From Acuticoccus sp038745295 (GTDB lineage: Bacteria > Pseudomonadota > Alphaproteobacteria > Rhizobiales > Amorphaceae): DNA of 24,830 nucleotides. Within the stretch, counting starts at the first letter, position 1. Each line of letters starts with the position of its first letter. The notes beneath the pieces are model-generated. The model saw only the letters and a list, made by a program, of their open reading frames with translations, did no database searches and was not told the origin of the DNA. The position numbers were made by a program, and so were the translations under genes. The stretch spans positions 1-24,830 of the forward strand of contig JBCDLN010000016.1 in assembly GCA_038745295.1 (NCBI GenBank), in the 5' to 3' direction. Of the stretch, positions 1 to 8,199 are shown in pieces.

Positions 1-1425
1 GGGGAAGATGGCAAAGCCGACGGACACGGAAATGTCGATGGTTTCGCCGCCCAAATCGACAGGTGCGGCGAGCACGTCCTTGATCATGGCGGCACGGCGC
101 TCGGCGGCCACATCGTCGACAACGCGTCTGAGGACGACGGCAAAGGAGGATTCGCCGGTTCGGATGAGCGCGTCTGTGCCCCGGATGAGCTGCTTGAGCG
201 TTGTGGCCACAAAGGTGATGACCTGGTTGCCCGCCTGCCCGCCCAAAACGCCCACAATGTCATTCAGGCCATCGATGGAGATGAGGGTGAGCGCGGCCGA
301 TTGGCGGGCGACCCGCGCCTCCTCCAGAGCCTCGGTGAGTTGAGGCTGGAGCTGATCGGCGTTGAGAAGGCCGGTTTGCATGTCGCGCGCGGCAAGCTTT
401 TGCAGCTCTGCAAGGTGACGCTTTTCAGCCGACACATCTTCTAAGGTGGCGATGAAGTGGCGCATGTCCACATCATCGCGGTAGGTGTTGACCTTGAGGC
501 GGGCGGTGACGCGTTGCTGAGAGCCGGTGTTGACCTCAAAATCGGCGATGGCGGGGGTGGTTTCGCCGTCATGGTTGAGGGTGGCTTGGACGGCCATACG
601 GTCGTGGGGGACCACCGCGTCCATGAAATCGTCTATGGTTTGGATGGTGCCGCGCCACAAAACATCGAGGGATTTGGGGCACGCGTCGACCCGCGGATGG
701 CCTGCGCGACCGCTGAGGGTGCCCACGCCTGACAGGGTGTGGAGGCGCTCATAATAGGCCGCTTCGTTGCGAAGACGTCTCACCCAAAGGGCGTTGGCGG
801 CAGCTTGGTTGGCCCAATCTTCAGCAAGCCCGCCAAGGAGTGCGGCGAGCGCGTGATGCTGGGGTGTGATGTCCGTCTCGCCAGGGGTGATGGCGGCCAC
901 CCAGCCGCTCCGACCCGAAAGGACCAGCGGGGCGACAATGGCAACCCCGAGGGCCCGCCCCTCGCCGACGATTTGGCGTGGCCCTGGCGCTTGAGGGCGA
1001 TGCCAGGCGGCGGACAACGCGTCAAGGTCGAGCGTGTCTTCGCCGACGATGGCCGGTCCCTCGGGCTGCTCAAGATCTACCAGGCCAATGGGGTAGGACG
1101 CCGCATCGGCAAAGAGTTTGGCGATCTCAGCGCTGCGGTTGTGGACACTGGGCAAAGCTGTGTCGGCGGCAGACGGAACCCTCTCATCCCGCGCGGCGGG
1201 GCGGGGATTATCCCTCTCGCGCCGGCGCGTTACAGATGATGAGGCGACGGGGTCGGCGTTGTTGGGAGAGCTCAGCGCGTTTGGTGTGCTTGGCCTGCTC
1301 TCTGATGGATGGGCGTGGGGGCTGGCCGCGGGGGGGCCTTGGCCCTCAATGGCGTCCGCCCTGCGCGCCGGTGACGTGGGGGCGCTGCCAGAAGAGGGTC
1401 TATCTTGAGTGGAATCGTCCGACAT
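1..1425 (-). CDS. Degenerate GGDEF-domain signalling protein, 3' end cut by window edge
   Basis: The minus frame is open for 475 codons from the ATG at 1423-1425 to the left edge; an in-frame TAA lies six codons upstream, so the start is well bounded (a GTG four codons upstream is the alternative). Residues 1 to about 95 are Ser/Pro/Ala-rich and look disordered. A middle region of about 230 residues resembles a GAF/PAS-type sensor, including a PAS-like stretch ending in a TLEDVSAEK motif, followed by a short helix and a GGDEF domain starting near ARDMQTGLLN. The signature loop reads RTGESSF where active cyclases have R-x-GGDEF, so diguanylate cyclase activity is unlikely. Such domains commonly precede an EAL domain, which would lie outside the window; that part is inference. 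No membrane segment is visible. Likely role: c-di-GMP-linked sensing or degradation. Confidence 0.8.
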   Translation of the reverse strand, partial: MSDDSTQDRPSSGSAPTSPARRADAIEGQGPPAASPHAHPSESRPSTPNALSSPNNADPVASSSVTRRRERDNPRPAARDERVPSAADTALPSVHNRSAEIAKLFADAASYPIGLVDLEQPEGPAIVGEDTLDLDALSAAWHRPQAPGPRQIVGEGRALGVAIVAPLVLSGRSGWVAAITPGETDITPQHHALAALLGGLAEDWANQAAANALWVRRLRNEAAYYERLHTLSGVGTLSGRAGHPRVDACPKSLDVLWRGTIQTIDDFMDAVVPHDRMAVQATLNHDGETTPAIADFEVNTGSQQRVTARLKVNTYRDDVDMRHFIATLEDVSAEKRHLAELQKLAARDMQTGLLNADQLQPQLTEALEEARVARQSAALTLISIDGLNDIVGVLGGQAGNQVITFVATTLKQLIRGTDALIRTGESSFAVVLRRVVDDVAAERRAAMIKDVLAAPVDLGGETIDISVSVGFAIFP

Positions 1426-1671
1426 CGGGTCCCGCACCTGTTACCGCGCGCCAAGCCCGCTCACGCGCCTGGGCACACTGGAGGCAATACAGGGCGATGC
1501 CTGCTTAGGGCTGGCGCATGCGATGGGCCGGGCAAGCCGTTGCGGCCTGCGTGGAATTCGGCGAGGTCGCAGAAGACTGCGCGCCCTCCATCCTCCGCGA
1601 ACAGTTCGCTTGAGGGTGCCTGCCCACTGGCATCCTGATACTCTCCTGGAGAAGCAGCTTGCGCTGAGGCT

Positions 1672-2136
1672 TTACGTCAGGCGGCGCAAGAGCTTGAGGA
1701 ACGTGCTGCGCTGGTTGGGGGTGAGCGGCTCTAAGGTGGCGGCCGTAATGTCATGACCGCATCGCTTTAATTCATCGAGAACGGCTACCCCTTCATCCGA
1801 CAGGGCGATGAGGCTGCGCCGGCCATCGTTGGGGTCGGGCGAGAGGGTGATGAGGCCCTTTGCCTTCAGCCGGTCGACAATGCCCTTTGTGGTCGCCGCA
1901 TCAATGGCGGTGAGCCGGCCGAGCTGGTTTTGCGAGCCAACCCCCACCTCCCCTAGCCGGATAAGCATGGCAAACTGCGGCGGTGTCAGATCGTGGACCA
2001 TGAGGGTCTGGAAGATTGTGGTGTGCCGCTGGCTCGCCAGGCGCATGAGGTAGCCGACTTGATCGTCGAGCTGGTAGGGCGGCGGGGCCGCTCCAGGCAT
2101 GGGCTTGGGCGTGGGGGCGGGGGTGTTTTCAGGCAT
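1672..2136 (-). CDS. MarR-family transcriptional regulator
   Basis: A 154-residue protein with a Pro-rich N-terminus (1-22) followed by a MarR-type winged helix. The recognition-helix region is around 66-92 (SQNQLGRLTAIDAATTKGIVDRL) and the wing is DPNDGRRS at 101-108, the classic MarR D-x-R-R segment. MarR proteins bind DNA as dimers and often release it on binding aromatic acids. Its ATG shares one base with the TGA of livF (2136), so it is probably translated by coupling as the last gene of the ABC-transporter operon. That position suggests it senses the imported compound or a product and controls this locus, which is inference. No operator could be assigned. Confidence 0.88.
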   Translation of the reverse strand: MPENTPAPTPKPMPGAAPPPYQLDDQVGYLMRLASQRHTTIFQTLMVHDLTPPQFAMLIRLGEVGVGSQNQLGRLTAIDAATTKGIVDRLKAKGLITLSPDPNDGRRSLIALSDEGVAVLDELKRCGHDITAATLEPLTPNQRSTFLKLLRRLT

Positions 2137-2837
2137 CAGACGACCAGTGTGGTTCTGGCGATTTCAGGATCGGCGTCGAGCTCGGCGAAGGTGCCGGTAA
2201 AGCGCACTTCGCCCTTTTCGATGATGACGGCGCGGTCGGCGACAAGGCGGGCGAAGTGGAGGTTTTGCTCCGAGATCAGCACGGCAAGGCCTTGGCGCTT
2301 GAGGTCCGCGATGACGGCGGCCATTTGTTCAACGATGCGCGGGGCAATGCCCTCGGACGGCTCGTCGAGGAGGATGAGGCGCGGGTTTCCCATGAGCGTG
2401 CGCGCGATGGTGAGCATTTGCTGCTCCCCGCCTGAGAGGCGGCCGGCGGGTTGGTGGCGGCGCTCGGCAAGGTTGGGAAAGAGCTCGTAAAGGGCGTCTT
2501 CGGTGAAGCCGGGGCGATCCTCCGGCAGCGGGCGGCGGCCCACTTCGAGGTTGTCTTCCACGGTAAGCGCGGTGAAGACACGCCTGTCTTCGGGCACGTA
2601 GCCGATGCCGGCGCGGCAGATCCGGAAGGCGGGGGCGCCGGTGATGTCGGCCCCATCGAAGATCACCTTGCCGGCGCGGGGGCGCACGAGGCCCATGATG
2701 GACTTCATGGTGGTTGACTTGCCGGCACCGTTGCGGCCCAGCAGCGCCACCACCTCGTTGCTGCCCAGCGTGAGGGCGACATCGCGCAGGATGTGGGCGC
2801 CGCCATAAAAGGTGTTGAGGCCGGTGACGCTAAGCAT
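2136..2837 (-). CDS. livF: Branched-chain-type ABC transporter ATP-binding protein LivF
   Basis: A 233-residue ATPase of the LivF subgroup, the usual length. Walker A is GRNGAGKST at 34-42, the region after the Q-loop reads GYVPEDR (79-85), the signature is LSGGEQQ (134-140) and Walker B is LILLDEP (154-160). The SEQN segment (189-192) instead of a plain H-loop is typical of LivF. The frame extends further upstream, but that part is an out-of-frame shadow of livG with Ser/Pro-rich nonsense; the start chosen (ATG 2835-2837) begins MLSVTGLNTFYGG, the normal LivF N-terminus, and overlaps the livG stop by 8 bp. It powers the LivHM permease. This family also serves urea, amides, aromatic acids and N-heterocycles, so branched-chain amino acids should not be assumed as substrate. 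Confidence 0.95.
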   Translation of the reverse strand: MLSVTGLNTFYGGAHILRDVALTLGSNEVVALLGRNGAGKSTTMKSIMGLVRPRAGKVIFDGADITGAPAFRICRAGIGYVPEDRRVFTALTVEDNLEVGRRPLPEDRPGFTEDALYELFPNLAERRHQPAGRLSGGEQQMLTIARTLMGNPRLILLDEPSEGIAPRIVEQMAAVIADLKRQGLAVLISEQNLHFARLVADRAVIIEKGEVRFTGTFAELDADPEIARTTLVV

Positions 2838-3597
2838 CGGCAGCCTCCGAAAAGACGGTACCGCCGCCCAGATAAACCTCTTGGACAAGGGGGTTGGCGC
2901 GGATCTCTTCCCCCGACCCTTCCGCAATGAGTTTGCCGCGGTTGAGGACGAGAATGCGGTGGGCGTGGGTGAAGACAACGTCCATGTCGTGCTCGGTGAA
3001 GAGGACGCTGACCCCCTCTTCTTTGATGATGGTGGCGGTGAGGGCCATGAGGGCAAGGCGCTCGGCAGGGGCCATGCCGGCGGTGGGCTCGTCCATCAGG
3101 ATGAGTTTGGGGGCGTGGGCGAGCGCTATGGCAAGTTCCAGGCGCTTGAGGTCGCCATAGGCGAGTTCGGCTGTGGGGCGGGGGGCCTCGCCCAGCATGC
3201 CGACGCGCTGGAGGAGGGTGTCAGCCTCGTCGGTATAAAGGCTTGTGGCGCGGCGGGTGAGGGTGAGCGTGCGGTTGTGGTGGGAGATGAGCGCCATCTG
3301 CACGTTCTCGCGCACCGTCATGGAGGCGAAGGTCTGCGTGATTTGGAAGGTGCGCCCCACCCCCATGCGCCAGACCTTGCGCGGCGGCAGTCCCACCAGC
3401 TCGGCGCCCCCCAGCTTCACCGAGCCACTGTCGGGCTTGAGGTAGCCGTTTAGCATGTTGAAGCAGGTGGTTTTGCCCGCGCCATTGGGGCCGATGAGGG
3501 CTAAGAACTCGCCCGCCTCCAGGGAAAAGCTGACATCGCTGACGGCGACCACGCCGCCAAAGGATTTGGAAAGGCCCGCAACGGTGAGGACGCTCAT
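2830..3597 (-). CDS. livG: Branched-chain-type ABC transporter ATP-binding protein LivG
   Basis: A 255-residue ATPase of the LivG subgroup. Walker A is GPNGAGKTT at 36-44, Q85 is the Q-loop residue, the divergent signature is LAYGDLKRLE (145-154, family form L-S/A-Y-G), Walker B is LILMDEP (165-171) and the H-loop is TEHD (201-204). The start (ATG 3595-3597) overlaps the TGA of the fused permease gene by 4 bp (ATGA). The longer upstream reading in this frame is a shadow of the permease. It pairs with LivF to drive import. The 4-bp and 8-bp overlaps on its two sides indicate translational coupling and fixed stoichiometry within the operon. Confidence 0.95.
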   Translation of the reverse strand: MSVLTVAGLSKSFGGVVAVSDVSFSLEAGEFLALIGPNGAGKTTCFNMLNGYLKPDSGSVKLGGAELVGLPPRKVWRMGVGRTFQITQTFASMTVRENVQMALISHHNRTLTLTRRATSLYTDEADTLLQRVGMLGEAPRPTAELAYGDLKRLELAIALAHAPKLILMDEPTAGMAPAERLALMALTATIIKEEGVSVLFTEHDMDVVFTHAHRILVLNRGKLIAEGSGEEIRANPLVQEVYLGGGTVFSEAADA

Positions 3598-5438
3598 GAT
3601 GCGCGCCCCGTTGCGGTGCGCCAAAGCCGTGTGAGGCCGCCGGCAATCCCATCCGGCGCGGCAAGTACGATGACGAGGATGATGGCGCCGAAGATGAAGC
3701 GCCAATAGTCGAGCCGGGTCACCCAGTCTTCGATAAGGATGAAGGCGCCTGCGCCCAGCACAGGGCCGAGAAGCGCTTGTATGCCGCCCAGGAGCACCAT
3801 GATGAGCCCGTCGATGGATTGGCTGATGGCGAGCGTGTCGGGGAAGACGCTGCCCTTGGAGAAGGCGAAGACGGCGCCGGCCACCCCGGCGAAGACGCCG
3901 GCGAGGATGAAACCCAGCCACTGGTGGGTTTTGAGGTCGATGCCGATGGATTCAGCGCGTATGGGCGAGTCGCGCCCGCCTCTGAGCACATAGCCAAAGG
4001 GGGAATGGGCAAGCTGGCGGATCAGCAAAAGCCCGCCGATGCACAGGACGAGCGCGACATAGAAATAGGCGGTATCGCTTGATGCCCATGAGGCGGGCCA
4101 GACGCCCAAGATACCATCGTCGCCCCCCGTGACGGACTGCCATTGGAAGGTGATGCCCCAGAGGATTTGCGCCGCGGCAAGGGTGAGCATCGCAAGGTAA
4201 ACGCCAGAAAGGCGCACGCAGAACCAGCCGAAGATGAGCGCGCCAAAGCCTGCGATGAGGGGGCCAAAGAACATGGCCGGGAGCATCGGCAGGCCAAGAT
4301 CGCGCACCGCAATGGCGGCCGCGTAGGCGCCAAGGCCAAAGTATGCGGCGTGACCGAAGGAGACCATGCCGCCTACCCCCATGAGGAAGTGAAGGCTTGC
4401 GGCAAAGAGCATGGCAATCATCACATCGGTGAGAAGGACGAGAAGGAAGCCTGTCTCAATGGTGGGAACCGCGGCGACGGCGATGATGGCAGCCGCCATT
4501 AGGATGAGCCCGGCTTGGGGGAGCGGGCGCAGCGGCGCTTCAGGCACAGCGGGTGCGCCGTGGGCAGAGGCGGCCGTTCCAAAAAGGCCGTAGGGGCGCA
4601 CGATGAGCACCACCGCCATCACCAAGAACGGCAAGATGAGCGAGATTTGCGGGAAGACGAGGATGCCGAACGCATTCAGCACCGAGATGATGACAGCGGC
4701 GACGAACGCCCCTGTGACGGAGCCCATGCCGCCAATCACCACCACCACGAAGGCTTCACCGATGATGGACAGGTCCATCAACAAGCTGACCGCTTCGCGC
4801 GGGACCTGAAGCGCGCCGCCGAGGCCTGCCAGGAACGCGCCCAGCATGAAGGCGCTGGTAAACAAGATGCGTTGGTTGACGCCGAGCGCCCCCACCATCT
4901 CGCGGTCTTGTGTGGCGGCGCGCACCAGGACGCCCCAGCGCGTGCGGTTGAAGAGGAGCCAGATGAGGGCAAGGACCACAGGGCCGATGACGATGAGGGC
5001 AAGGTCATACTCGGGGATGGGCTCGCCGAAGATGCGCACCGCGCGGTCGAGCCCTGGTGCGCGGGGGCCTAGCACATCCTCTGAGCCCCAGATGGCAAGC
5101 GCCACGTCTTGGACAATCAGCACAACGCCAAAGGTCGCCACGAGCTGGTAAAGCTCCGGTGCGCGGTAGATCCGGCGCAGGATGAGGATTTCGATGGCCG
5201 CGCCGATGACCGCCACAATGGCAGCGGCGATCAGCACAGAGGCCCAAAAGCCGATGGAGCCGAAATCGAGCGTGGTGATCAGCGTATAGGCGAGGTAGGC
5301 GCCCAGCATGTAGAGGGAGCCGTGGGCAAAGTTCACCACCCGCGTGACGCCGAAGATGATGGAAAGGCCCGAGGCAATCAAAAAGAGCGATGCCGCATTG
5401 GCAAGGCCAGTGAGAAGTTGGGCAAAGGCAAAGGCCAT
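3594..5438 (-). CDS. Fused LivH-LivM ABC transporter permease
   Basis: A 614-residue inner-membrane protein that joins both permease subunits normally encoded by separate livH and livM genes. Residues 1-287 are LivH-like, beginning with FLIASGLSIIFGVTRVVNFAH and carrying the cytoplasmic coupling segment IGEAFVVVVIGGMGSVTGA. Residues 288-308 are an Ala/Pro linker. Residues 309-614 are LivM-like, with MGVGGMVSFGHAAYFGLGAY and, near the C-terminus, QSIDGLIMVLLGG. Numerous hydrophobic helices are visible in both halves. The ATG lies 33 nt after the stop of the LysE-type gene and the stop overlaps livG by 4 bp. No clear Shine-Dalgarno is visible, so the start is likely but not certain. The fusion would form a single-chain permease for the compound bound by the upstream binding protein. 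Confidence 0.93.
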   Translation of the reverse strand: MAFAFAQLLTGLANAASLFLIASGLSIIFGVTRVVNFAHGSLYMLGAYLAYTLITTLDFGSIGFWASVLIAAAIVAVIGAAIEILILRRIYRAPELYQLVATFGVVLIVQDVALAIWGSEDVLGPRAPGLDRAVRIFGEPIPEYDLALIVIGPVVLALIWLLFNRTRWGVLVRAATQDREMVGALGVNQRILFTSAFMLGAFLAGLGGALQVPREAVSLLMDLSIIGEAFVVVVIGGMGSVTGAFVAAVIISVLNAFGILVFPQISLILPFLVMAVVLIVRPYGLFGTAASAHGAPAVPEAPLRPLPQAGLILMAAAIIAVAAVPTIETGFLLVLLTDVMIAMLFAASLHFLMGVGGMVSFGHAAYFGLGAYAAAIAVRDLGLPMLPAMFFGPLIAGFGALIFGWFCVRLSGVYLAMLTLAAAQILWGITFQWQSVTGGDDGILGVWPASWASSDTAYFYVALVLCIGGLLLIRQLAHSPFGYVLRGGRDSPIRAESIGIDLKTHQWLGFILAGVFAGVAGAVFAFSKGSVFPDTLAISQSIDGLIMVLLGGIQALLGPVLGAGAFILIEDWVTRLDYWRFIFGAIILVIVLAAPDGIAGGLTRLWRTATGRAS

Positions 5439-5471
5439 AGGGTCAGGCGGTGCTCTTGGAGGACATCAGCT

Positions 5472-6074
5472 TCAGCGCCCAACCAAAAGCCGCACACCCA
5501 GCGCGCTGAGGACGACGGCGGCCGCCCTGTCGAGCACGACCTTGGCGCGCAGATATTGGCGGCTCACGCGCTCGGTGGAGAGGGCGATGGCCATCGTCCC
5601 ATAGATGACGATCTCCACCACCACCTGGTTAAGGGCAACGATGAGCTTGTCGGCAAGCCCGATCTCGGCGGGGAAGACCACCACCAGGACGGCGGCGGCG
5701 AAGAAGACTGATTTCGGATTGAGGAGGTTGACGATGAACCCGTCGATAAAGGCGCGGCGGGCGGGGGCGCCGCTGGCGTCGATGGGATCGCGGGCGCTGC
5801 GCCAGGTGCGGATGGCGATGGAGAGAAGGTAGAGCGCGCCTGCGATTTTGGCGGTGGTGTAGATCCAGGGAAAGACGCGGAAGAGAGCGTCGAGCCCCAG
5901 AAGCGCAGTGAGCGTCCAGGTGGCGGCCATGAGGCCAAGGCCGCAGCCTGTGGCGATCCCTGCCATGCGGCCCGATGCGAGGGCTGTGCGCACCAGGAGG
6001 AGGAATGCTGGCCCCGGGCTCGCGATGGCCGCGAGCAGCGCAATGTTGAAGGCGATGAGCTGCTCGATGGTCAT
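5472..6074 (-). CDS. LysE/RhtB-family amino acid or metabolite exporter
   Basis: A 200-residue integral membrane protein with the family hallmark near the N-terminus: ASPGPAFLLLVRTALASGR, matching the N/S-PGP...GR motif. About six hydrophobic segments are visible, and the second conserved block reads FIVNLLNPKSVFFAAA (family form G-x-x-x-NxxNPKxxxFF). Members export amino acids or related small metabolites across the inner membrane using the proton gradient. Its ATG overlaps the upstream VOC-protein stop by 4 bp and it is followed after 33 nt by the permease gene, so it lies inside the ABC operon. An exporter inside an importer operon suggests overflow or by-product efflux; the substrate is not readable from the sequence. 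Confidence 0.9.
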   Translation of the reverse strand: MTIEQLIAFNIALLAAIASPGPAFLLLVRTALASGRMAGIATGCGLGLMAATWTLTALLGLDALFRVFPWIYTTAKIAGALYLLSIAIRTWRSARDPIDASGAPARRAFIDGFIVNLLNPKSVFFAAAVLVVVFPAEIGLADKLIVALNQVVVEIVIYGTMAIALSTERVSRQYLRAKVVLDRAAAVVLSALGVRLLVGR

Positions 6075-6466
6075 TGCGTGTCCCCGGCATCGCGGCCCGG
6101 CCAGTCCGGTATTTCCTGGCTGGCGCGGATGGTGTTGCCGTCGGGGTCGGTGAACACGGCCTCGCGCATCCCCCAGGGCTTGTCCTGCGCGCGCCGATGG
6201 CTGGGGTGGCCCTCCTGCGGCAGGGCGAGCGCGGTGAGTTCAGCGTCGAACGCGTCTACATCGGTGGGGCGCATAAAGGCGGTTTGTGCGGTGGGGGTTG
6301 GCGAGGCCGAGAGGTGGAGCTCGGCCCCGTCACGCTTTAAGAGCGCATAGTCGCCCGCAGGCGATGCGTATGCTGCATGGAAGCCGATGCGCTCATAAAA
6401 GGCGCGCACAGCGGCCACATCGCGGGTCTGAAACACCGGGCAAAGCTTTTCCAGACCGCTGCCCAC
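6071..6466 (-). CDS. VOC-superfamily (glyoxalase/bleomycin-resistance-like) protein
   Basis: A 131-residue protein with the paired beta-alpha-beta-beta-beta layout of the vicinal oxygen chelate fold. The N-terminal half has PVFQTRDVAAVRAFYERIGF, and the C-terminal half ends in REAVFTDPDGNTIRASQ, the usual DPDGN turn. The size is that of bleomycin-resistance-like dimers. Some members bind metals and act on glyoxal adducts or aromatic diols, others only sequester antibiotics; the sequence does not decide which. The gene begins 6 nt after the binding-protein stop and overlaps the LysE-type gene by 4 bp (ATGA), so it belongs to the transporter operon and may act on the transported compound. Confidence 0.85.
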   Translation of the reverse strand: MGSGLEKLCPVFQTRDVAAVRAFYERIGFHAAYASPAGDYALLKRDGAELHLSASPTPTAQTAFMRPTDVDAFDAELTALALPQEGHPSHRRAQDKPWGMREAVFTDPDGNTIRASQEIPDWPGRDAGDTQ

Positions 6467-6472
6467 GGGTGC

Positions 6473-7681
6473 TTACTCGGCGGGGCGGAGCTTGGCCGCC
6501 TCTTCTTCGCTGGGGAGGAAGTCTTCACCCGGCGCGTAGAACCAGTCGACCATCACGGGCTTGCCGTCGACCATGCCGGTTTTGCCCACGTAGGCGCCCA
6601 TGGTGGCTTGGTGGTCGGCGGCGCGGAAGACGAACGGGCCCGTGGGGCTCTCCACTTTGAGGCCTTCCATGGTGGCGAGGAGATCGTCCGTCTCCAGCGA
6701 CGGGGCCGTCTCCAGAAGCGTTTTGATGGTCATGACCGAGTTGTAGCCGACGATGGAGCCGGTCTTGGGCGCTTCGCCCCATTTGGCCATGTAGGCCTCT
6801 TCGAAGGCGTCATGCTCGGGGGTGTTGACGTCATTGCCTGGGTAGCCGGTGACGATCCAGCCTTCGGGCGCTTCGCTGCCGAGCGGCTCGAGGTATTCTG
6901 GTTCGCCGGAGAGGAGGCTCACCACCACGCGATCGTCAAAGAGGAAGCGCAGCGAGCCTTCGCGCACAAACTTCGCAAGGTCCGGCCCGAAGGTGACGTT
7001 GTAGATCCCGTCGGGCTTGGCGCCTTCGAGCGCGCGGACGGCCGAGCCAGCGTCGATCTTAAAGAGGGTGGGCCATTGCTCTTCGATGAACTCCACCTCC
7101 GGCTTCAGCTTTTTGAGCTCTGACTGGAACGCTTTCACCGCGTCTTGGCCATAGGCGTAGTTGGGGGCAATGGTGGCCCAGCGGGTGGCGTCGGTCTTGG
7201 CGGCTTCCGCGGCGAGCATGGCGGCCTGCATGTGCGTGGAGGGGCGCAGCCGGTAGGTGTATTTGTTGCCCTTCGACCAGACGATGGCGTCTGACAGCGG
7301 CTCTGAGGCGAGGAAGAAGACGCCTTTTTGGTTCGCAAAGTCCGCCACTGCGAGGCCGATGTTCGACAGGAAGGTGCCGAAGATAAAGGCGACGTTGTCG
7401 CGCGTGATCATCTCATCGGCGATGCGGATGGCGGTGGCGGGGTCGCCTGTGTCATCGCGGGAGATGACTTCGAGCGGCCGTCCGTTGATGCCGCCGGCGG
7501 CGTTGATTTCTTCAATGCCCAGCTCCCAGCCTTTCTTGTAGGGCTCGGTGAAGGCGGGCAGGCGCGTATAGGAGTTGATCTCGCCGATTTTGATGGGGTC
7601 TGCGGCGAGCGCTGGGGCGGCAACGGCCAGCGCGAGGCCGGCGGCGGCAGCCGTTTTTGTGAATGTGCGGCGGGTCAGCAT
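6473..7681 (-). CDS. Tat-exported ABC substrate-binding protein, LivJ/LivK type
   Basis: A 402-residue periplasmic binding protein of the branched-chain (type I fold) group. The N-terminus is a twin-arginine signal, TRRTFTK at 3-9, followed by an Ala/Leu-rich core and a likely AxA cleavage near 26 (APALA). The mature part starts DPIKIGEINSYTRLP and contains family blocks such as GINGRPLEVISRDD and FIFGTFLSNIGLAVADFA. A good ribosome site (AAAGGAG) sits 5 nt before the ATG. Tat export implies folding in the cytoplasm first, which is common for this family in alphaproteobacteria. The ligand cannot be read; the neighbouring catabolic operon makes an N-heterocycle or cyclic amide a reasonable guess. 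It begins 43 nt after the cupin stop. Confidence 0.93.
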   Translation of the reverse strand: MLTRRTFTKTAAAAGLALAVAAPALAADPIKIGEINSYTRLPAFTEPYKKGWELGIEEINAAGGINGRPLEVISRDDTGDPATAIRIADEMITRDNVAFIFGTFLSNIGLAVADFANQKGVFFLASEPLSDAIVWSKGNKYTYRLRPSTHMQAAMLAAEAAKTDATRWATIAPNYAYGQDAVKAFQSELKKLKPEVEFIEEQWPTLFKIDAGSAVRALEGAKPDGIYNVTFGPDLAKFVREGSLRFLFDDRVVVSLLSGEPEYLEPLGSEAPEGWIVTGYPGNDVNTPEHDAFEEAYMAKWGEAPKTGSIVGYNSVMTIKTLLETAPSLETDDLLATMEGLKVESPTGPFVFRAADHQATMGAYVGKTGMVDGKPVMVDWFYAPGEDFLPSEEEAAKLRPAE

Positions 7682-7724
7682 GGATGCTCCTTTGTTGAGG
7701 TCCGCTGCTCAGAACGGCGCGGAA

Positions 7725-8090
7725 TTAGCTGGGTTTTGTCTCAAGGTTGGTTTGGATCCACTCGGGGCTCATGTGGATGTCGATGCTGATGAAGGCGTCC
7801 GGCCCGAGATTTTCGAACTTGTGGGGGACTTCGGCTGGCCCAAAGAGAACATCGCCGGAGGAGGCTTCGAGGGTGTCGTTGCCGATGGTGAAGCGGGCGC
7901 GGCCGGCTTGGACGAGGAACACCTCGTCATAAGGGTGCGTGTGGAGCGGTGGGCCGGCGCCAATCGCCTCGAAGCGCCCGTAGAGCACGGTGATGTCGGC
8001 GCCAAAATCCTTACCGGCGATGTGGCCATGGAAGGGGGCGCCTGAGGTCCAGTCTTGGGCGCGAACGAGGCGGGGCGGGCTCTCTGCCAT
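7725..8090 (-). CDS. Small single-domain cupin protein
   Basis: A 121-residue cupin from the ATG at 8088-8090. Motif 1 contains H50, H52 and E56 (PPLHTHPYDEVF) and motif 2 contains H90 and N94 (FGPAEVPHKFEN), giving a complete 3-His/1-Glu metal site. The frame is open up to 8210, but the added residues are Arg/Gln/Pro-rich, unlike a cupin, and would overlap the preceding gene, so I use the internal ATG; no strong Shine-Dalgarno precedes it. Stand-alone cupins of this size are metal-binding isomerases, dioxygenases or ligand-binding accessory proteins. Its place directly before the binding-protein gene suggests a role tied to the transported substrate, but the reaction is unknown. Confidence 0.82.
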   Translation of the reverse strand: MAESPPRLVRAQDWTSGAPFHGHIAGKDFGADITVLYGRFEAIGAGPPLHTHPYDEVFLVQAGRARFTIGNDTLEASSGDVLFGPAEVPHKFENLGPDAFISIDIHMSPEWIQTNLETKPS

Positions 8091-8199
8091 CTTCAACGAA
8101 GGAGGGCTCTGAGGACATGGGCGGTCTTGCTGGCAACGCGCGCGCTTGCGATGCAGCGCACTGTCGGCCTGGCGGTTCCATTGTGGATTTGCATGACGG

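Noticed and set aside
2838..3056. N-terminal extension of LivF (and similarly of LivG to 3921 and UPF0280 to 10798)
   Set aside because: The extra sequence is an out-of-frame reading of the upstream gene; internal ATGs give family-typical N-termini with operon-style overlaps.
4515..5072. Long plus-strand frames opposite the LivHM gene (also 4143-4502, 5109-5711)
   Set aside because: His/Asp/Glu-rich translations with no family motif; they are the usual antisense shadows of GC-rich coding DNA over a clear permease.
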